From Bacillota bacterium (GTDB lineage Bacteria > Bacillota > Dethiobacteria > DTU022), in NCBI GenBank assembly GCA_011389985.1, contig JAABTH010000005.1, positions 62,001 through 126,000 on the forward strand: a stretch of DNA of 64,000 nucleotides, read 5' to 3'. Positions 48,448-57,884 of this stretch are shown here, piece by piece. The notes under the pieces were generated by a model. That model saw only the letters and a list, made by a program, of their open reading frames with translations, made no database searches and had not been told where the DNA came from. Positions within the stretch are counted from its first letter, which is position 1, and each line of letters starts with the position of its first letter. Position numbers and translations under genes: made by a program.

Positions 48448-49833
48448 ATGGAACATGTTAAATATGATGTCATTATTATCGGGGCCGGTCCTGCCGGTAT
48501 TTTTGCAGCACTTGAACTTGCTGCTCAAAACCATTCCAGAGTACTTCTTATTGATAAAGGCTCCCCGCTTGAAAAGCGTAAATGTAAAACTCAGAGAGAA
48601 TATGGGCGGTGTTTGCGCTGTGAACCCTGTGCAATAACCTGTGGCTGGGGTGGAGCCGGCGCTTTTAGTGACGGTAAGCTGACCCTGTCTCCCGACTTTG
48701 GCGGCAATTTAAGCGAGTTTATTAACAAAGACAGGTTAGAACAACTAATTGAAGAAGTAGACCGCGTTTATATTTCTTTTGGCGCAACGGATGAAGTATA
48801 TGGCACAGATTCAGAAGCGATAAAAAACATGTCTCGCAGCGCTGCTGCTGCAGGTCTTAATCTGATCCCGGCAAGAATAAGACACCTGGGAACAGAAAAT
48901 TGTTACCGTGTACTGGAAAAAATGTATCAAGCCCTTCAGGGACGAATTGATATTCAAATGAATACAATGGTAGATGAAATATTAACCTCTGAGGGCATTG
49001 TTAATGGGGTTAAACTTGCAAATGGTCAAATATTGCACTCAGATTATGTTATATGCTGCCCCGGTCGCAGCGGGGCAGAGTGGATACACCATGAATCAGC
49101 TCGTTTGGGACTTAAAGGATTCAACAATCCGGTTGATATCGGCGTAAGGATTGAGGTTCCGGCTGTAATTATGGAAAATATTACTGAAATAATATATGAG
49201 TCAAAACTGATCTATTTTACCAGTCAGTTTGATGATCGTATCCGCACTTTTTGTATGAATCCATATGGTGTAGTAGTTACTGAAAATAATGAAGGGCTGA
49301 TCACTGTAAATGGCCATAGTTTTGCTGAATCAAGGACCGGCAATACAAATTTTGCACTTCTGGTCAGTAAATCTTTCACAGAGCCTTTTAAGGAACCGAT
49401 TCGTTACGGTCGTTATATTGCAAGTCTTGCAAATATGCTTGGAGATGGTGTTATAGTTCAAAGACTTGGCGATTTGTTAATGGGACGACGCTCCACACCG
49501 GAACGGATTAAAAGGGGGCTGGTGCAACCTACCCTTACGGAGGCTACTCCCGGAGATTTAAGCCTGGTGTTACCCTACAGGTATCTTTTAGCAATAATTG
49601 AGATGCTTGAAGCTTTAGACAAACTGGCTCCCGGAGTTAATTCGAGGCATACACTATTATATGGTGTAGAGGTTAAATTTTATTCGTACCGGCTGGATTT
49701 AGATAGCAGTTTCGAAACAGGTGTTAAAAATTTGTTTGCCACAGGAGACGGTGCAGGTGTAACCAGGGGTTTAATCCAGGCTTCAGCCACCGGTATGATC
49801 GCCGCACGTGAAGTAGTTTCCCGTTTGCCCTAG
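48448..49833 (+). CDS. FAD-dependent dehydrogenase (COG2509-type)
   Basis: A 461-residue flavoprotein. The N-terminal dinucleotide fold is DVIIIGAGPAGIFAALELA, followed by Cys-rich KRKCKTQREYGRCLRCEPC and GWGGAGAFSDGKLTL. The C-terminal FAD-contact block NLFATGDGAGVTRGLIQAS is intact. This family of uncharacterised oxidoreductases is common in anaerobes and Firmicutes. It follows dnaB by only 7 nt. Substrate unknown. Confidence 0.82.
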   Translation: MEHVKYDVIIIGAGPAGIFAALELAAQNHSRVLLIDKGSPLEKRKCKTQREYGRCLRCEPCAITCGWGGAGAFSDGKLTLSPDFGGNLSEFINKDRLEQLIEEVDRVYISFGATDEVYGTDSEAIKNMSRSAAAAGLNLIPARIRHLGTENCYRVLEKMYQALQGRIDIQMNTMVDEILTSEGIVNGVKLANGQILHSDYVICCPGRSGAEWIHHESARLGLKGFNNPVDIGVRIEVPAVIMENITEIIYESKLIYFTSQFDDRIRTFCMNPYGVVVTENNEGLITVNGHSFAESRTGNTNFALLVSKSFTEPFKEPIRYGRYIASLANMLGDGVIVQRLGDLLMGRRSTPERIKRGLVQPTLTEATPGDLSLVLPYRYLLAIIEMLEALDKLAPGVNSRHTLLYGVEVKFYSYRLDLDSSFETGVKNLFATGDGAGVTRGLIQASATGMIAAREVVSRLP

Positions 49834-50060
49834 TTGACCATAAATGATATAATATTTTAGTTAACGGATAGCTTAACCAGCAATGCCGTTTTTTTGTACT
49901 AATAATATATTTTATGCTTAAGAGCTTTGCATGCCGCTCTGAATAATCGGCAGATTGCTTTTGGAAGTAACAAAGATTAATATTTTTTAGTACCGCCACG
50001 TGAAGGGATAGATAAAGCGAGGAGCAACTGACACCTTGAACTACAGAAAGGACTACTATT

Positions 50061-51536
50061 ATGAAACCAAGGTCTATCCAAATTGTGCCTGCTGGCAAGC
50101 GGCCGAGGATTAAGGCTTTTAATAGTAAGAAAGATATATTGCTTTATTTTATAACTTGCCTTAAAGAACAAAAGATCAGATGCGCTCATTTTGTTATAGT
50201 TGCTTCAGCAATAGTTGTAATGCTGCTAAGTCTTAATGAGTACTTTAGCAACTATGTATATGTTGTTTATTTTAACGATCAGGAAGTTGGAATTGTTGAA
50301 GAGGCTAAAGATGTTGAAAGATTTGTCAGCGATCTAACCGATAAATGCGGAGAATTTTACGGTTTGCATATGTCTCCCGGGGAAGAAATAATGTTGGTTA
50401 AAGAATTCAGACCTGACAGCAAACCGGTTCAGGATAAAGTTGAATCGGTTATCAGGCAGCGCATGACTTTTCTTACTGACGTTCATATGCTGACTGTAAA
50501 CGGGTTGCCTCTTGTTGCTGTATCTGAAGAAAGCGATCTTGATGTTATTGTGGGTAAACTAAAAAATACTTACAGTAAAACCAGTAATAATTCTACAGTT
50601 ATCAGCACTGTTGTTACAGATCAGCTTGCTCTTGAACCCTGCTCTGTTTCACCGGACGATGTGTTTGAACCTGAAGAAGTTGTCGCTATGATCGTGGAGA
50701 ATAAAGAAGTTCCTGCACACCAGACTGCATATATTTATGATGAGATCAACCGGGGAAGTCTGGATAGCAGACAGTCATTTAGTTATGGGGATCAAACAGA
50801 TTCGCTTCTGCTGGCATTTTTATCGCCTGTTGAACAAGCGATGCAGGTTGAATCACCTCCCGTAAATGGTGATAGCATCCACATCAGGACCTTGGAAGAG
50901 GTGCTTATGGTGGAACCGATTCCTTTTGAAACAGAAATTGTTGAGGATGAAGAGATGTGGATTGTGCAAAAAGAGGTTATTGTTGAGGGAAAAGAGGGCC
51001 AGAAAGAATTAACATTCCATGTAACTAAAGAAAACGGTGTAGAGATAGACAGAATTAGAGTCAGCGAAAATATTCTTCAAGAACCGGTAACCCGGGTTGA
51101 AGCTTGGGGAACAGCACAGGTGCCTTCAATTGGCACCGGTGAGTTTATATGGCCTGTTGATGGCGGTGGCGGAGTAACCCCTGGGAGGGGTTTTAGCACC
51201 TGGCATACAGGTATTGATATCCACACCGCAACTGGTACCGATATTCTTGCAGCCGATACCGGTGTAGTATGGTTTTCCGGACATGGCAGAACCCAGGGTA
51301 ATTATATTATCGTTTACCATGGTTCTTTCTGGACTCTCTACCTCCATAACAACGCTAACCTTGTTACTGAGGGGCAGGCTGTAGAGCAGGGAGAGGTTAT
51401 AGCCAAGGCAGGATCAACCGGCCGCTCCACAGGGCCACATCTTCATTTTGAAACAAGGCTTGATGACGGTTCCGGCGAATGGCATACGTATTATCAGCAT
51501 AAACCGATTGATCCTTTGCAGTTTTTTAAACCATAA
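50061..51536 (+). CDS. G5-domain M23 peptidase
   Basis: A 491-residue secreted or membrane-anchored cell-wall enzyme. The N-terminal hydrophobic segment (about 50-68) is a signal anchor. A non-conserved extracellular region follows, then a G5 domain (about 290-360, PFETEIVEDEEMW to VTRVEAWGT) and the C-terminal M23 domain with WHTGIDIHTATGTDILA and HLHFETRL. The ribosome-binding site is GAAAGGAC. It lies just before walRK, whose regulons include such hydrolases, but it ends at its own terminator. Confidence 0.88.
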   Translation: MKPRSIQIVPAGKRPRIKAFNSKKDILLYFITCLKEQKIRCAHFVIVASAIVVMLLSLNEYFSNYVYVVYFNDQEVGIVEEAKDVERFVSDLTDKCGEFYGLHMSPGEEIMLVKEFRPDSKPVQDKVESVIRQRMTFLTDVHMLTVNGLPLVAVSEESDLDVIVGKLKNTYSKTSNNSTVISTVVTDQLALEPCSVSPDDVFEPEEVVAMIVENKEVPAHQTAYIYDEINRGSLDSRQSFSYGDQTDSLLLAFLSPVEQAMQVESPPVNGDSIHIRTLEEVLMVEPIPFETEIVEDEEMWIVQKEVIVEGKEGQKELTFHVTKENGVEIDRIRVSENILQEPVTRVEAWGTAQVPSIGTGEFIWPVDGGGGVTPGRGFSTWHTGIDIHTATGTDILAADTGVVWFSGHGRTQGNYIIVYHGSFWTLYLHNNANLVTEGQAVEQGEVIAKAGSTGRSTGPHLHFETRLDDGSGEWHTYYQHKPIDPLQFFKP

Positions 51537-51552
51537 ACTATTATGATTTGAT

Positions 51553-51585
51553 AAGCCCTTCTCCTAAATGGGGAGGGGCTTGTTT
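51553..51585 (+). terminator. Rho-independent terminator after the G5/M23 gene
   Basis: AAGCCC at 51553 pairs with GGGCTT ending at 51581, with inner TCTCC/GGGGA-type pairing, followed by a T-rich stretch. Confidence 0.6.
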
Positions 51586-51697
51586 AAATTAATACACTAA
51601 TAAATATGTGGAATATTGTTGTTCTGTTTTATGCAGGTATTGCCGATATTAGAAGAGAATTTTTATTCTATTATAAGCTGCAGGGGAGACATAGCCG

Positions 51698-52399
51698 ATG
51701 GAAACTATTCTGGTAGTTGATGATGAAAAGCCAATTGTCGAAATACTTCAGTATAACCTGGAAAAAGAAGGCTACAGAGTTTTAACTGCATTTGATGGCG
51801 ATGAAGCTTTACAGATGGTAGATAATGAAAATCCCGACTTGATTCTGCTTGATATTATGCTGCCTGGAAAAGATGGTTTTACGGTTTGCCGGCTGATTAG
51901 GGCTGACAGGGATATACCAATAATTATGCTTACTGCCAAAGAGATGGAAGTTGATAAAGTACTTGGCCTTGAACTGGGAGCAGATGACTATGTAACGAAA
52001 CCATTTAGCGCCCGTGAAGTAACTGCAAGGGTCAAGGCTATTTTGCGCAGGGGAAGAAATGGGAGCTCTGACGCAGGCAGGGAAAAAGTTAAACTGACGA
52101 TAGGATCTATTACTGTAGACCGTGATGAAGTTCAGGTTTATAATCAAGGTATACCGGTAGAACTAACATTACGTGAGTATAACCTTCTTGTCTACCTGAT
52201 GCTTAAGCCTGGTTATGTTTTCAGCCGTGATCAATTATTAAATCAGGTATGGGGTTACGATTACATAGGCGACGAACGTACTGTAGATGTCACTGTGCGT
52301 CGATTGCGTGAAAAGTTGGAACTAAATCCGGCAAAGCCTGATTACATACACACAAAGAGGGGTGTCGGCTATTATTTCAGGCGGAGGAAGAATATTTAG
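51698..52399 (+). CDS. walR: Response regulator WalR (YycF)
   Basis: A 233-residue OmpR-family regulator. The receiver has acidic residues 8-9, Asp52 in LLDIMLPG and the LTAKE/TKPF switch; the winged helix has VDVTVRRLREKLE. The following kinase plus YycH and YycI genes identify it as WalR, the essential cell-wall homeostasis regulator. ATG behind AGGGGAG. It overlaps walK by 38 nt. Confidence 0.92.
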   Translation: METILVVDDEKPIVEILQYNLEKEGYRVLTAFDGDEALQMVDNENPDLILLDIMLPGKDGFTVCRLIRADRDIPIIMLTAKEMEVDKVLGLELGADDYVTKPFSAREVTARVKAILRRGRNGSSDAGREKVKLTIGSITVDRDEVQVYNQGIPVELTLREYNLLVYLMLKPGYVFSRDQLLNQVWGYDYIGDERTVDVTVRRLREKLELNPAKPDYIHTKRGVGYYFRRRKNI

Positions 52400-54179
52400 A
52401 AGTCTCCAGTGGAAGATCATCTTCATCTACCTGATGCTCATTCTTTTTTCACTACAACTCATCAGTGTTTATCTTGTCCAGTCACTGGAACAATATTATC
52501 TTCGTAATTATAAAGAAGGTCTTGAAAACCAGGCCAGGCTTCTTTCTGTCTTTATGGAACCCGGTTTTGGCGAAGGACAGGGGTGGGCAGAAGATACCGT
52601 CAGGCTGGCCAGGGAATTCAGAGATTTACACGATATGGAAATTATCATACTCGATAATTTTGCTCACATTATAGGATCGTCTGGTAGCCAGGCCCTGATC
52701 GGAAGCCGGCTGATTCGAGAAGAAATAACCCGTGCCCTTGCTGGCTATTTAAGCGATAACATGCGTTATGATCCGATCAACCAGGAAAGGCGTTATTACC
52801 TTGCTTTTCCAGTGCGGAACGATCAAAGCACTCTGGGCGTTATCTATTTGAGCGGATCCCTTAAGGCTGTTGATGATACCCTTAATGAAGTAAAAACAAT
52901 ATTACTTACCGGGGTGGGGCTGGCGCTGGCTGTTAGTTTTTTCCTCGGTATTGTTTTAACCAAAACGATAACATCACCAATTAAAGAGGTAACTGATCAG
53001 GCTTTAAACATGGCCGGCGGAGATTTTAGTCGTAATATTGCAGTACAAACCTCTGACGAAATTGGCCGACTTGGAGAAACATTTAATTATCTCGCTGAGC
53101 AACTTAGTTTCACAATAAATGAGATGTCTTCTGAAAAAAGCAAAGTTGAAGCTATTATTAATAATATGAGTGATGGCATTGTTGCTCTTGATGGGAAGGG
53201 CCGCGTAATCCAGATTAATCCTTCAGCAAAACGTCTGGTTCAGAATTTAGCCCTGAAAGCACCTTCTCTTGGGAGATCGGGGTTTAACCTCCTTCGCAAC
53301 CTCATCGGTTCAGATACTATGCGCCAATTTGTACGCAAACAGCATTCCCTGACAACTGAAATATCAAGCAGCTCTCCTGATTGTACTATGCAGATTAAAA
53401 TTGCTCCCTTTAAAGTGGGAAAAGGCAAGCTTGATGGAACCTTAATAGTACTGCATGATATTACAAGGGAAAGGGAACTGACAAAAAGGCAGGAAGAATT
53501 TGTTGCTGATGTATCTCACGAACTAAGGACCCCTCTGGCTACAGTTAAGAGTTATGTTGAAACTCTTCTTGATGGAGCAGCTGAAGAACCTAATACGAGA
53601 AACCGTTTTTTAAATGTTCTCTCCAAAGAAACCGATCGAATGGTTAATATGGTAAAAGATCTGTTGGTTTTGTCTCAAATGGATGCCAGCCAGGTTTATT
53701 GGCAGAATTCCGAGGTTGATTTGAAAGATTTGGTTCTTGAAGCTACCGATCAGCTCCGGCAAAAACTTGGTGTTAAGCATCCCAATGTTGAAGTTAATAT
53801 TTATGAACAGTTTATTGTTTATATCGATCGCGACAAGGTGATGAGAGTATTCTCCAACCTTCTGAATAATGCGGCCCGGTATACTGGTTCTGAAGGGAAA
53901 ATTGCTATTGATGCAGTGAAAGAAGATAATTACGTTAAAGTTTTTATAAGCGATTCCGGCCATGGTATCCCTGAAGATGAGCTGCCCCGTGTTTTTGAAA
54001 GGTTTTACAGGGTAGAAAAAACCCGCAGCAGAGATTATGGTGGAACAGGATTAGGCTTGTCAATAGCAAGAAAAGTGGTTGAAGGCCATGGAGGAACAAT
54101 TAATATTGACAGTATTGTCGGTTTAGGAACCAGGGTCTCGTTTACGCTTCCTGCTGCAAGTCCGGGGGAGGTATTTTAA
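52362..54179 (+). CDS. walK: Sensor histidine kinase WalK (YycG)
   Basis: A 605-residue kinase. TM1 spans about 17-39, an extracellular Cache-like sensor 40-175, TM2 178-198, HAMP 199-250 and a PAS domain 258-370. HisKA has His386 in SHELRTPLA, and the ATPase has NLLNNAARY, DSGHGIP and GGTGLGLSI. This set matches WalK of low-GC Gram-positives. The only usable start is GTG 52362, inside walR; the ribosome-binding site is weak, so coupling to walR translation is likely. Confidence 0.92.
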   Translation: MSAIISGGGRIFRSLQWKIIFIYLMLILFSLQLISVYLVQSLEQYYLRNYKEGLENQARLLSVFMEPGFGEGQGWAEDTVRLAREFRDLHDMEIIILDNFAHIIGSSGSQALIGSRLIREEITRALAGYLSDNMRYDPINQERRYYLAFPVRNDQSTLGVIYLSGSLKAVDDTLNEVKTILLTGVGLALAVSFFLGIVLTKTITSPIKEVTDQALNMAGGDFSRNIAVQTSDEIGRLGETFNYLAEQLSFTINEMSSEKSKVEAIINNMSDGIVALDGKGRVIQINPSAKRLVQNLALKAPSLGRSGFNLLRNLIGSDTMRQFVRKQHSLTTEISSSSPDCTMQIKIAPFKVGKGKLDGTLIVLHDITRERELTKRQEEFVADVSHELRTPLATVKSYVETLLDGAAEEPNTRNRFLNVLSKETDRMVNMVKDLLVLSQMDASQVYWQNSEVDLKDLVLEATDQLRQKLGVKHPNVEVNIYEQFIVYIDRDKVMRVFSNLLNNAARYTGSEGKIAIDAVKEDNYVKVFISDSGHGIPEDELPRVFERFYRVEKTRSRDYGGTGLGLSIARKVVEGHGGTINIDSIVGLGTRVSFTLPAASPGEVF

Positions 54180-54182
54180 GTA

Positions 54183-55526
54183 ATGGTAGAAAAAATAAAA
54201 AGTATTATTTTAATTATACTGGTATTTTCAAGCCTTTTTTTAACATACCAACTTTGGTATGGACAGCAACCTGCTGAACTGATTGCGGAAGATGTTTATG
54301 AAAGAATAATTGTAGAAAAACCACGCCCGCTCGAAGAAGTCTTTTATCCAGCCTACGCAACGGTTACAGTTGAGGGCGGCTATTACCTGCTGAATGAAGC
54401 CGATCAAGAATTTGCTAAAATCTGGAGCCACATTAATCAATCGCTGCAGTTACCATTAAACGATTTGCCGGATGAATCAGACGTCATATCCGATGAAAAC
54501 GTTACTTTACTTACTTTATATTTCAGACCCGGCCTGCCAACCGGTGCAGAGGTTCCATGGTTAAAAGATTACCCGGGAAATATAGTTTATGAGATTAAGC
54601 TGAAGCAGCATAACAGCGAAATATTTTTAGTTGCTGAGAATTCAGCAGAAGAATTCAGGCATATATCGGTTGTTTCTGATAGAACAAAAAATTTGCTGCT
54701 TGAAATACTTGCGAACATATATGAGAATGACAGGGATTTATATTTTTTACTCAGGGAAGATATGTTTTACAGCTCAAGTGGCCGGGGTCTGAATTTGCCG
54801 GTTCCGTTATTCTTACCGCTTAAACCTGCAGTTATGACAAAAATTGTTCTTGTTAATGAAGATACAGACAGAGATATTTTACTAAAAACTTTTTTTGTAG
54901 ATTATAATTTAGCCAGGGTTATCGAAGAAAAAGACGGCGGACTTATATATACCGATGGCGAAAAAGGGCTACGGTTGACTTCAGAAAGTCTTGAATATTC
55001 CAACCCTCGCCTGGAAGAGAGCAGAGTTACTTTTACCTATGCGGATGCTCTGAAAAACAGCAACAACTTGATTAGCTATCATGGAGGGTGGCCTGAAGGA
55101 CTGCAGCTGGAGTCGCTTACATCTACGGGCTGGGTCAATGCAGTGTCATATTTGGCCCAGTGGAGGATGTTTGCCAATGGATACCCGCTATATACTTTAA
55201 TTCCAACTAAAGTGATATTTAACGATCGGGGTCTGGTGCACTATTCACGATCACTATATTTTCCGGCAGATTCTAATGTGAGTAATGATGAAATTATTAC
55301 TGCAGAATGGAGTGAAGCATTGGAAGCAGCAGTGAAGATTTATGAACAAGATTTGCCCGGACTGCGTACTTCACTGCGCCTGGAAGCAATGCATCTGGCA
55401 TATGCTGTTAATGCTTCCGGAACGGATTATTATGGAGAACCGGTGTGGTATGTCCAGATCAGCGGCAAAAGTTATCTACTTAAAGCTGATACATTAACCC
55501 GGGTTAATGAGGAGGCTTTGAAGTGA
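54183..55526 (+). CDS. yycH: Two-component regulatory protein YycH
   Basis: A 447-residue protein with one N-terminal membrane segment (about 6-24) and a large extracellular part. The order walR-walK-yycH-yycI and the size match YycH, which with YycI binds WalK in the membrane and tunes its activity. Overall identity to B. subtilis YycH is expected to be low, so the call rests on position and architecture. It overlaps yycI by four bases. Confidence 0.82.
   Translation: MVEKIKSIILIILVFSSLFLTYQLWYGQQPAELIAEDVYERIIVEKPRPLEEVFYPAYATVTVEGGYYLLNEADQEFAKIWSHINQSLQLPLNDLPDESDVISDENVTLLTLYFRPGLPTGAEVPWLKDYPGNIVYEIKLKQHNSEIFLVAENSAEEFRHISVVSDRTKNLLLEILANIYENDRDLYFLLREDMFYSSSGRGLNLPVPLFLPLKPAVMTKIVLVNEDTDRDILLKTFFVDYNLARVIEEKDGGLIYTDGEKGLRLTSESLEYSNPRLEESRVTFTYADALKNSNNLISYHGGWPEGLQLESLTSTGWVNAVSYLAQWRMFANGYPLYTLIPTKVIFNDRGLVHYSRSLYFPADSNVSNDEIITAEWSEALEAAVKIYEQDLPGLRTSLRLEAMHLAYAVNASGTDYYGEPVWYVQISGKSYLLKADTLTRVNEEALK
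54568..54581. promoter_or_regulatory. Candidate Noc-binding site
   Basis: The site matches the B. subtilis Noc-binding consensus ATTTCCCGGGAAAT at 13 of 14 positions, the fourth base being A instead of T. It lies inside yycH, so it may also be chance within coding DNA. The Noc at 37606 carries Noc-type specificity residues. Confidence 0.35.
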
Positions 55527-56410
55527 ATCTTGAGCGAGCCAAATTAATTTTGATTATTGCCTTTGCCGGTTTAAACCTCTTCCTTGGCTATCAGTTGTTC
55601 TGGCCGGATTTTGGCAGATTGACGCAGGTGGCGGTTTCTACAGAAGATCTGCAACTTTTAGATGAATTACTCGAAGATAACAATTATACACTTGAAGCTT
55701 CTATTGATCGCTCAGTACAGACAGGTATTTTTATGACCGTGTCAACTTCACTGGAATTTCAAAGGCAGGTATTGTTGAAACTTTTGCAGGAAGGTGCCCA
55801 GTTTAGTAGTAATGGAGATGCTACTTTTTACAAAAAAGATGACAAAACAGCAATTGTACAATCAACCGGATTAATAAGGGTTCTTTATACCCCGCCATTC
55901 GAGCCTGCTGAAAATATAGCAGAATTTGAAGAGCGTGAACTTAGAACCTATGTCGAAAATTTCATTGACGATCAGCAACTGATGCCCGAAGGTGCTGTAT
56001 TTGATTATCTTGAAACTACTGAAGGCGGAGAAAAGATTTTGCACTACTATCAGGTTTCTGACTCGTGTCCGATATTTGCCGGACATTTAAAGGTTACTCT
56101 TGAGGGACACAGCATTAAATCAGTTGAGATATACTGGTTAAAACCGGTTGAAAGTGAAATTACGAGGGAAATGGAAGTAATTACTGCCCCACAGGCCCTT
56201 TCGAACTTTGTCAGGGATTTGGGGTCCAGTGCTGAGCCAAGAACAATAACCTCTGTTACTTTAGGTTACTTTAGTGGTGAGTATGATGCAGAAAAATGGG
56301 AAATACCTCCTGTTTGGAGGATAGTTTTGCAAGATGGTCAAATTTATTATATAAATGCTTTTACAGGCAACCTTGAGCAGGAAAGTGTTGTTCCGGAACA
56401 ACTGCCTTAA
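55523..56410 (+). CDS. yycI: Two-component regulatory protein YycI
   Basis: A 295-residue protein with an N-terminal membrane segment (about 6-24) opening MNLERAKLILIIAFAGLNLF, the usual YycI start, and an extracellular beta-rich domain repeated in fold (about 45-150 and 165-290). It is the WalK-binding partner of YycH. In B. subtilis the next gene is yycJ; here murA follows. Confidence 0.85.
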   Translation: MNLERAKLILIIAFAGLNLFLGYQLFWPDFGRLTQVAVSTEDLQLLDELLEDNNYTLEASIDRSVQTGIFMTVSTSLEFQRQVLLKLLQEGAQFSSNGDATFYKKDDKTAIVQSTGLIRVLYTPPFEPAENIAEFEERELRTYVENFIDDQQLMPEGAVFDYLETTEGGEKILHYYQVSDSCPIFAGHLKVTLEGHSIKSVEIYWLKPVESEITREMEVITAPQALSNFVRDLGSSAEPRTITSVTLGYFSGEYDAEKWEIPPVWRIVLQDGQIYYINAFTGNLEQESVVPEQLP

Positions 56411-56471
56411 ATAGGTAATAACTGTAATTTCCGACATGAAATAAGATGAAGATTAGCGGTAGGAGGTAGTT

Positions 56472-57761
56472 ATGGAAAAATTTATTATCACAGGAAAAAC
56501 TGCACTTCAGGGCAAAGTCAGAATTAGCGGATCAAAAAATTCTGCAGTTGCAGTACTTCCTGCTGCGGTGTTAACTGAAGACTTGGTATTCCTTGAAAAT
56601 CTTCCTGATATTACAGATGTTCGTACCATGATTGCCATACTTGAAGACCTGGGTGTGAAAATCCGAAGGCGAGGTCGTAATGCTGTTGAACTGACCCCCG
56701 GTGGTTTATCTAAAATAGCCCCTTCATATGATCTGGTTAAAAAAATGAGGGCTTCATACTATTTTATGGGCAGTTTGTTAGCTCGCTTCGGCAGGGCAGA
56801 AGTTCCAATTCCAGGTGGATGTGATCTGGGGCCAAGACCTATAGATCAACATCTTAAAGGATTTGCTGCACTTGGGGCAAAGAGTAGTATTGAACATGGT
56901 ATGATTAAGCTTACTGCAGATAAACTAATTGGCGCCCGTATATATTTTGATGTTGTAAGTATCGGGGCAACAATTAATCTAATGCTGGCTGCAGCTGCGG
57001 CAGAAGGCAGAACAGTTTTAGAAAATGTTGCCAAGGAGCCGGAAATTGTTGATCTTGCCAACTTTCTTAACGCAATGGGGGCTTCAATCAGAGGAGCAGG
57101 TACTGATGTTATTAGAATTGATGGTGCCGGTAAATTTACCGGTGCAAGACACACCGTTATTCCTGACAGGATAGAGGCCGGAACCTTTATGCTGGCTGCA
57201 GCTGCAACCAGAGGGAGAGTGGTTGTAGAGGATGTTATTCCAAAACACCTTGAAGCTATAACGGCAAAACTGCGGGAAGTGGGAGCAAAGGTTGAAGTTG
57301 AACCGGAAATGATAGAAGTAGATGGAGAGGTGAATCTGAAACCTTCTGATTTGAAAACATTTCCTTACCCCGGATTTCCAACAGACTTACAGCCACCCGG
57401 CATGGTTTTGCTGACAGCAGCAAAAGGGTTAAGTGTTGTAACGGAAAACGTTTTTGACGGGCGTTATAATCATGTTGACGATCTCAAAAGAATGGGCGCC
57501 CAAATAAAAGTAGAAGGTCGTACTGCCTTGATAGAAGGCGGGAATGGTTTGTCAGGAGCTCCTGTATCAGCTCCCGACTTGAGATCAGGAGCGGCATTGA
57601 TAATAGCAGCAATTATGGCTGATGGCATCAGTGAAATCAGTTCGATTGATCACGTTGATCGTGGTTATGAAAAATTTGAAGAAAAGCTTATTAGTCTGGG
57701 GGCTTCAATAAAAAGAGTTAATGATCATGAATATGACCGTGCCAGTGGTGAAGCAGAGTAA
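56472..57761 (+). CDS. murA: UDP-N-acetylglucosamine 1-carboxyvinyltransferase
   Basis: A 429-residue enolpyruvyl transferase for the first committed step of peptidoglycan synthesis. Substrate residues Lys22-Asn23 (GSKNSAVA) and the fosfomycin-reactive active-site Cys117 (PGGCDLGPRP) are present, so no Asp-type intrinsic resistance is expected. Two alpha/beta domains of three repeats each. The ribosome-binding site is AGGAGG. It lies where yycJ would be in a wal operon. Confidence 0.95.
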   Translation: MEKFIITGKTALQGKVRISGSKNSAVAVLPAAVLTEDLVFLENLPDITDVRTMIAILEDLGVKIRRRGRNAVELTPGGLSKIAPSYDLVKKMRASYYFMGSLLARFGRAEVPIPGGCDLGPRPIDQHLKGFAALGAKSSIEHGMIKLTADKLIGARIYFDVVSIGATINLMLAAAAAEGRTVLENVAKEPEIVDLANFLNAMGASIRGAGTDVIRIDGAGKFTGARHTVIPDRIEAGTFMLAAAATRGRVVVEDVIPKHLEAITAKLREVGAKVEVEPEMIEVDGEVNLKPSDLKTFPYPGFPTDLQPPGMVLLTAAKGLSVVTENVFDGRYNHVDDLKRMGAQIKVEGRTALIEGGNGLSGAPVSAPDLRSGAALIIAAIMADGISEISSIDHVDRGYEKFEEKLISLGASIKRVNDHEYDRASGEAE

Positions 57762-57884
57762 CCTTTCTACCAGGGTCATATTATTGGATCCTTTACGTTG
57801 GAGGTTCTTTGAGATAAACTTGATAATAAGATTAATTTTAATTCAATAACTACAATATACTTATATACAAGGAGGTTTTACTCC

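Noticed and set aside
49834-50060. 227-nt gap before the G5/M23 gene checked for a c-di-AMP riboswitch
   Set aside because: No recognisable ydaO-type conserved segments; only AT-rich DNA and the ribosome-binding site are visible.
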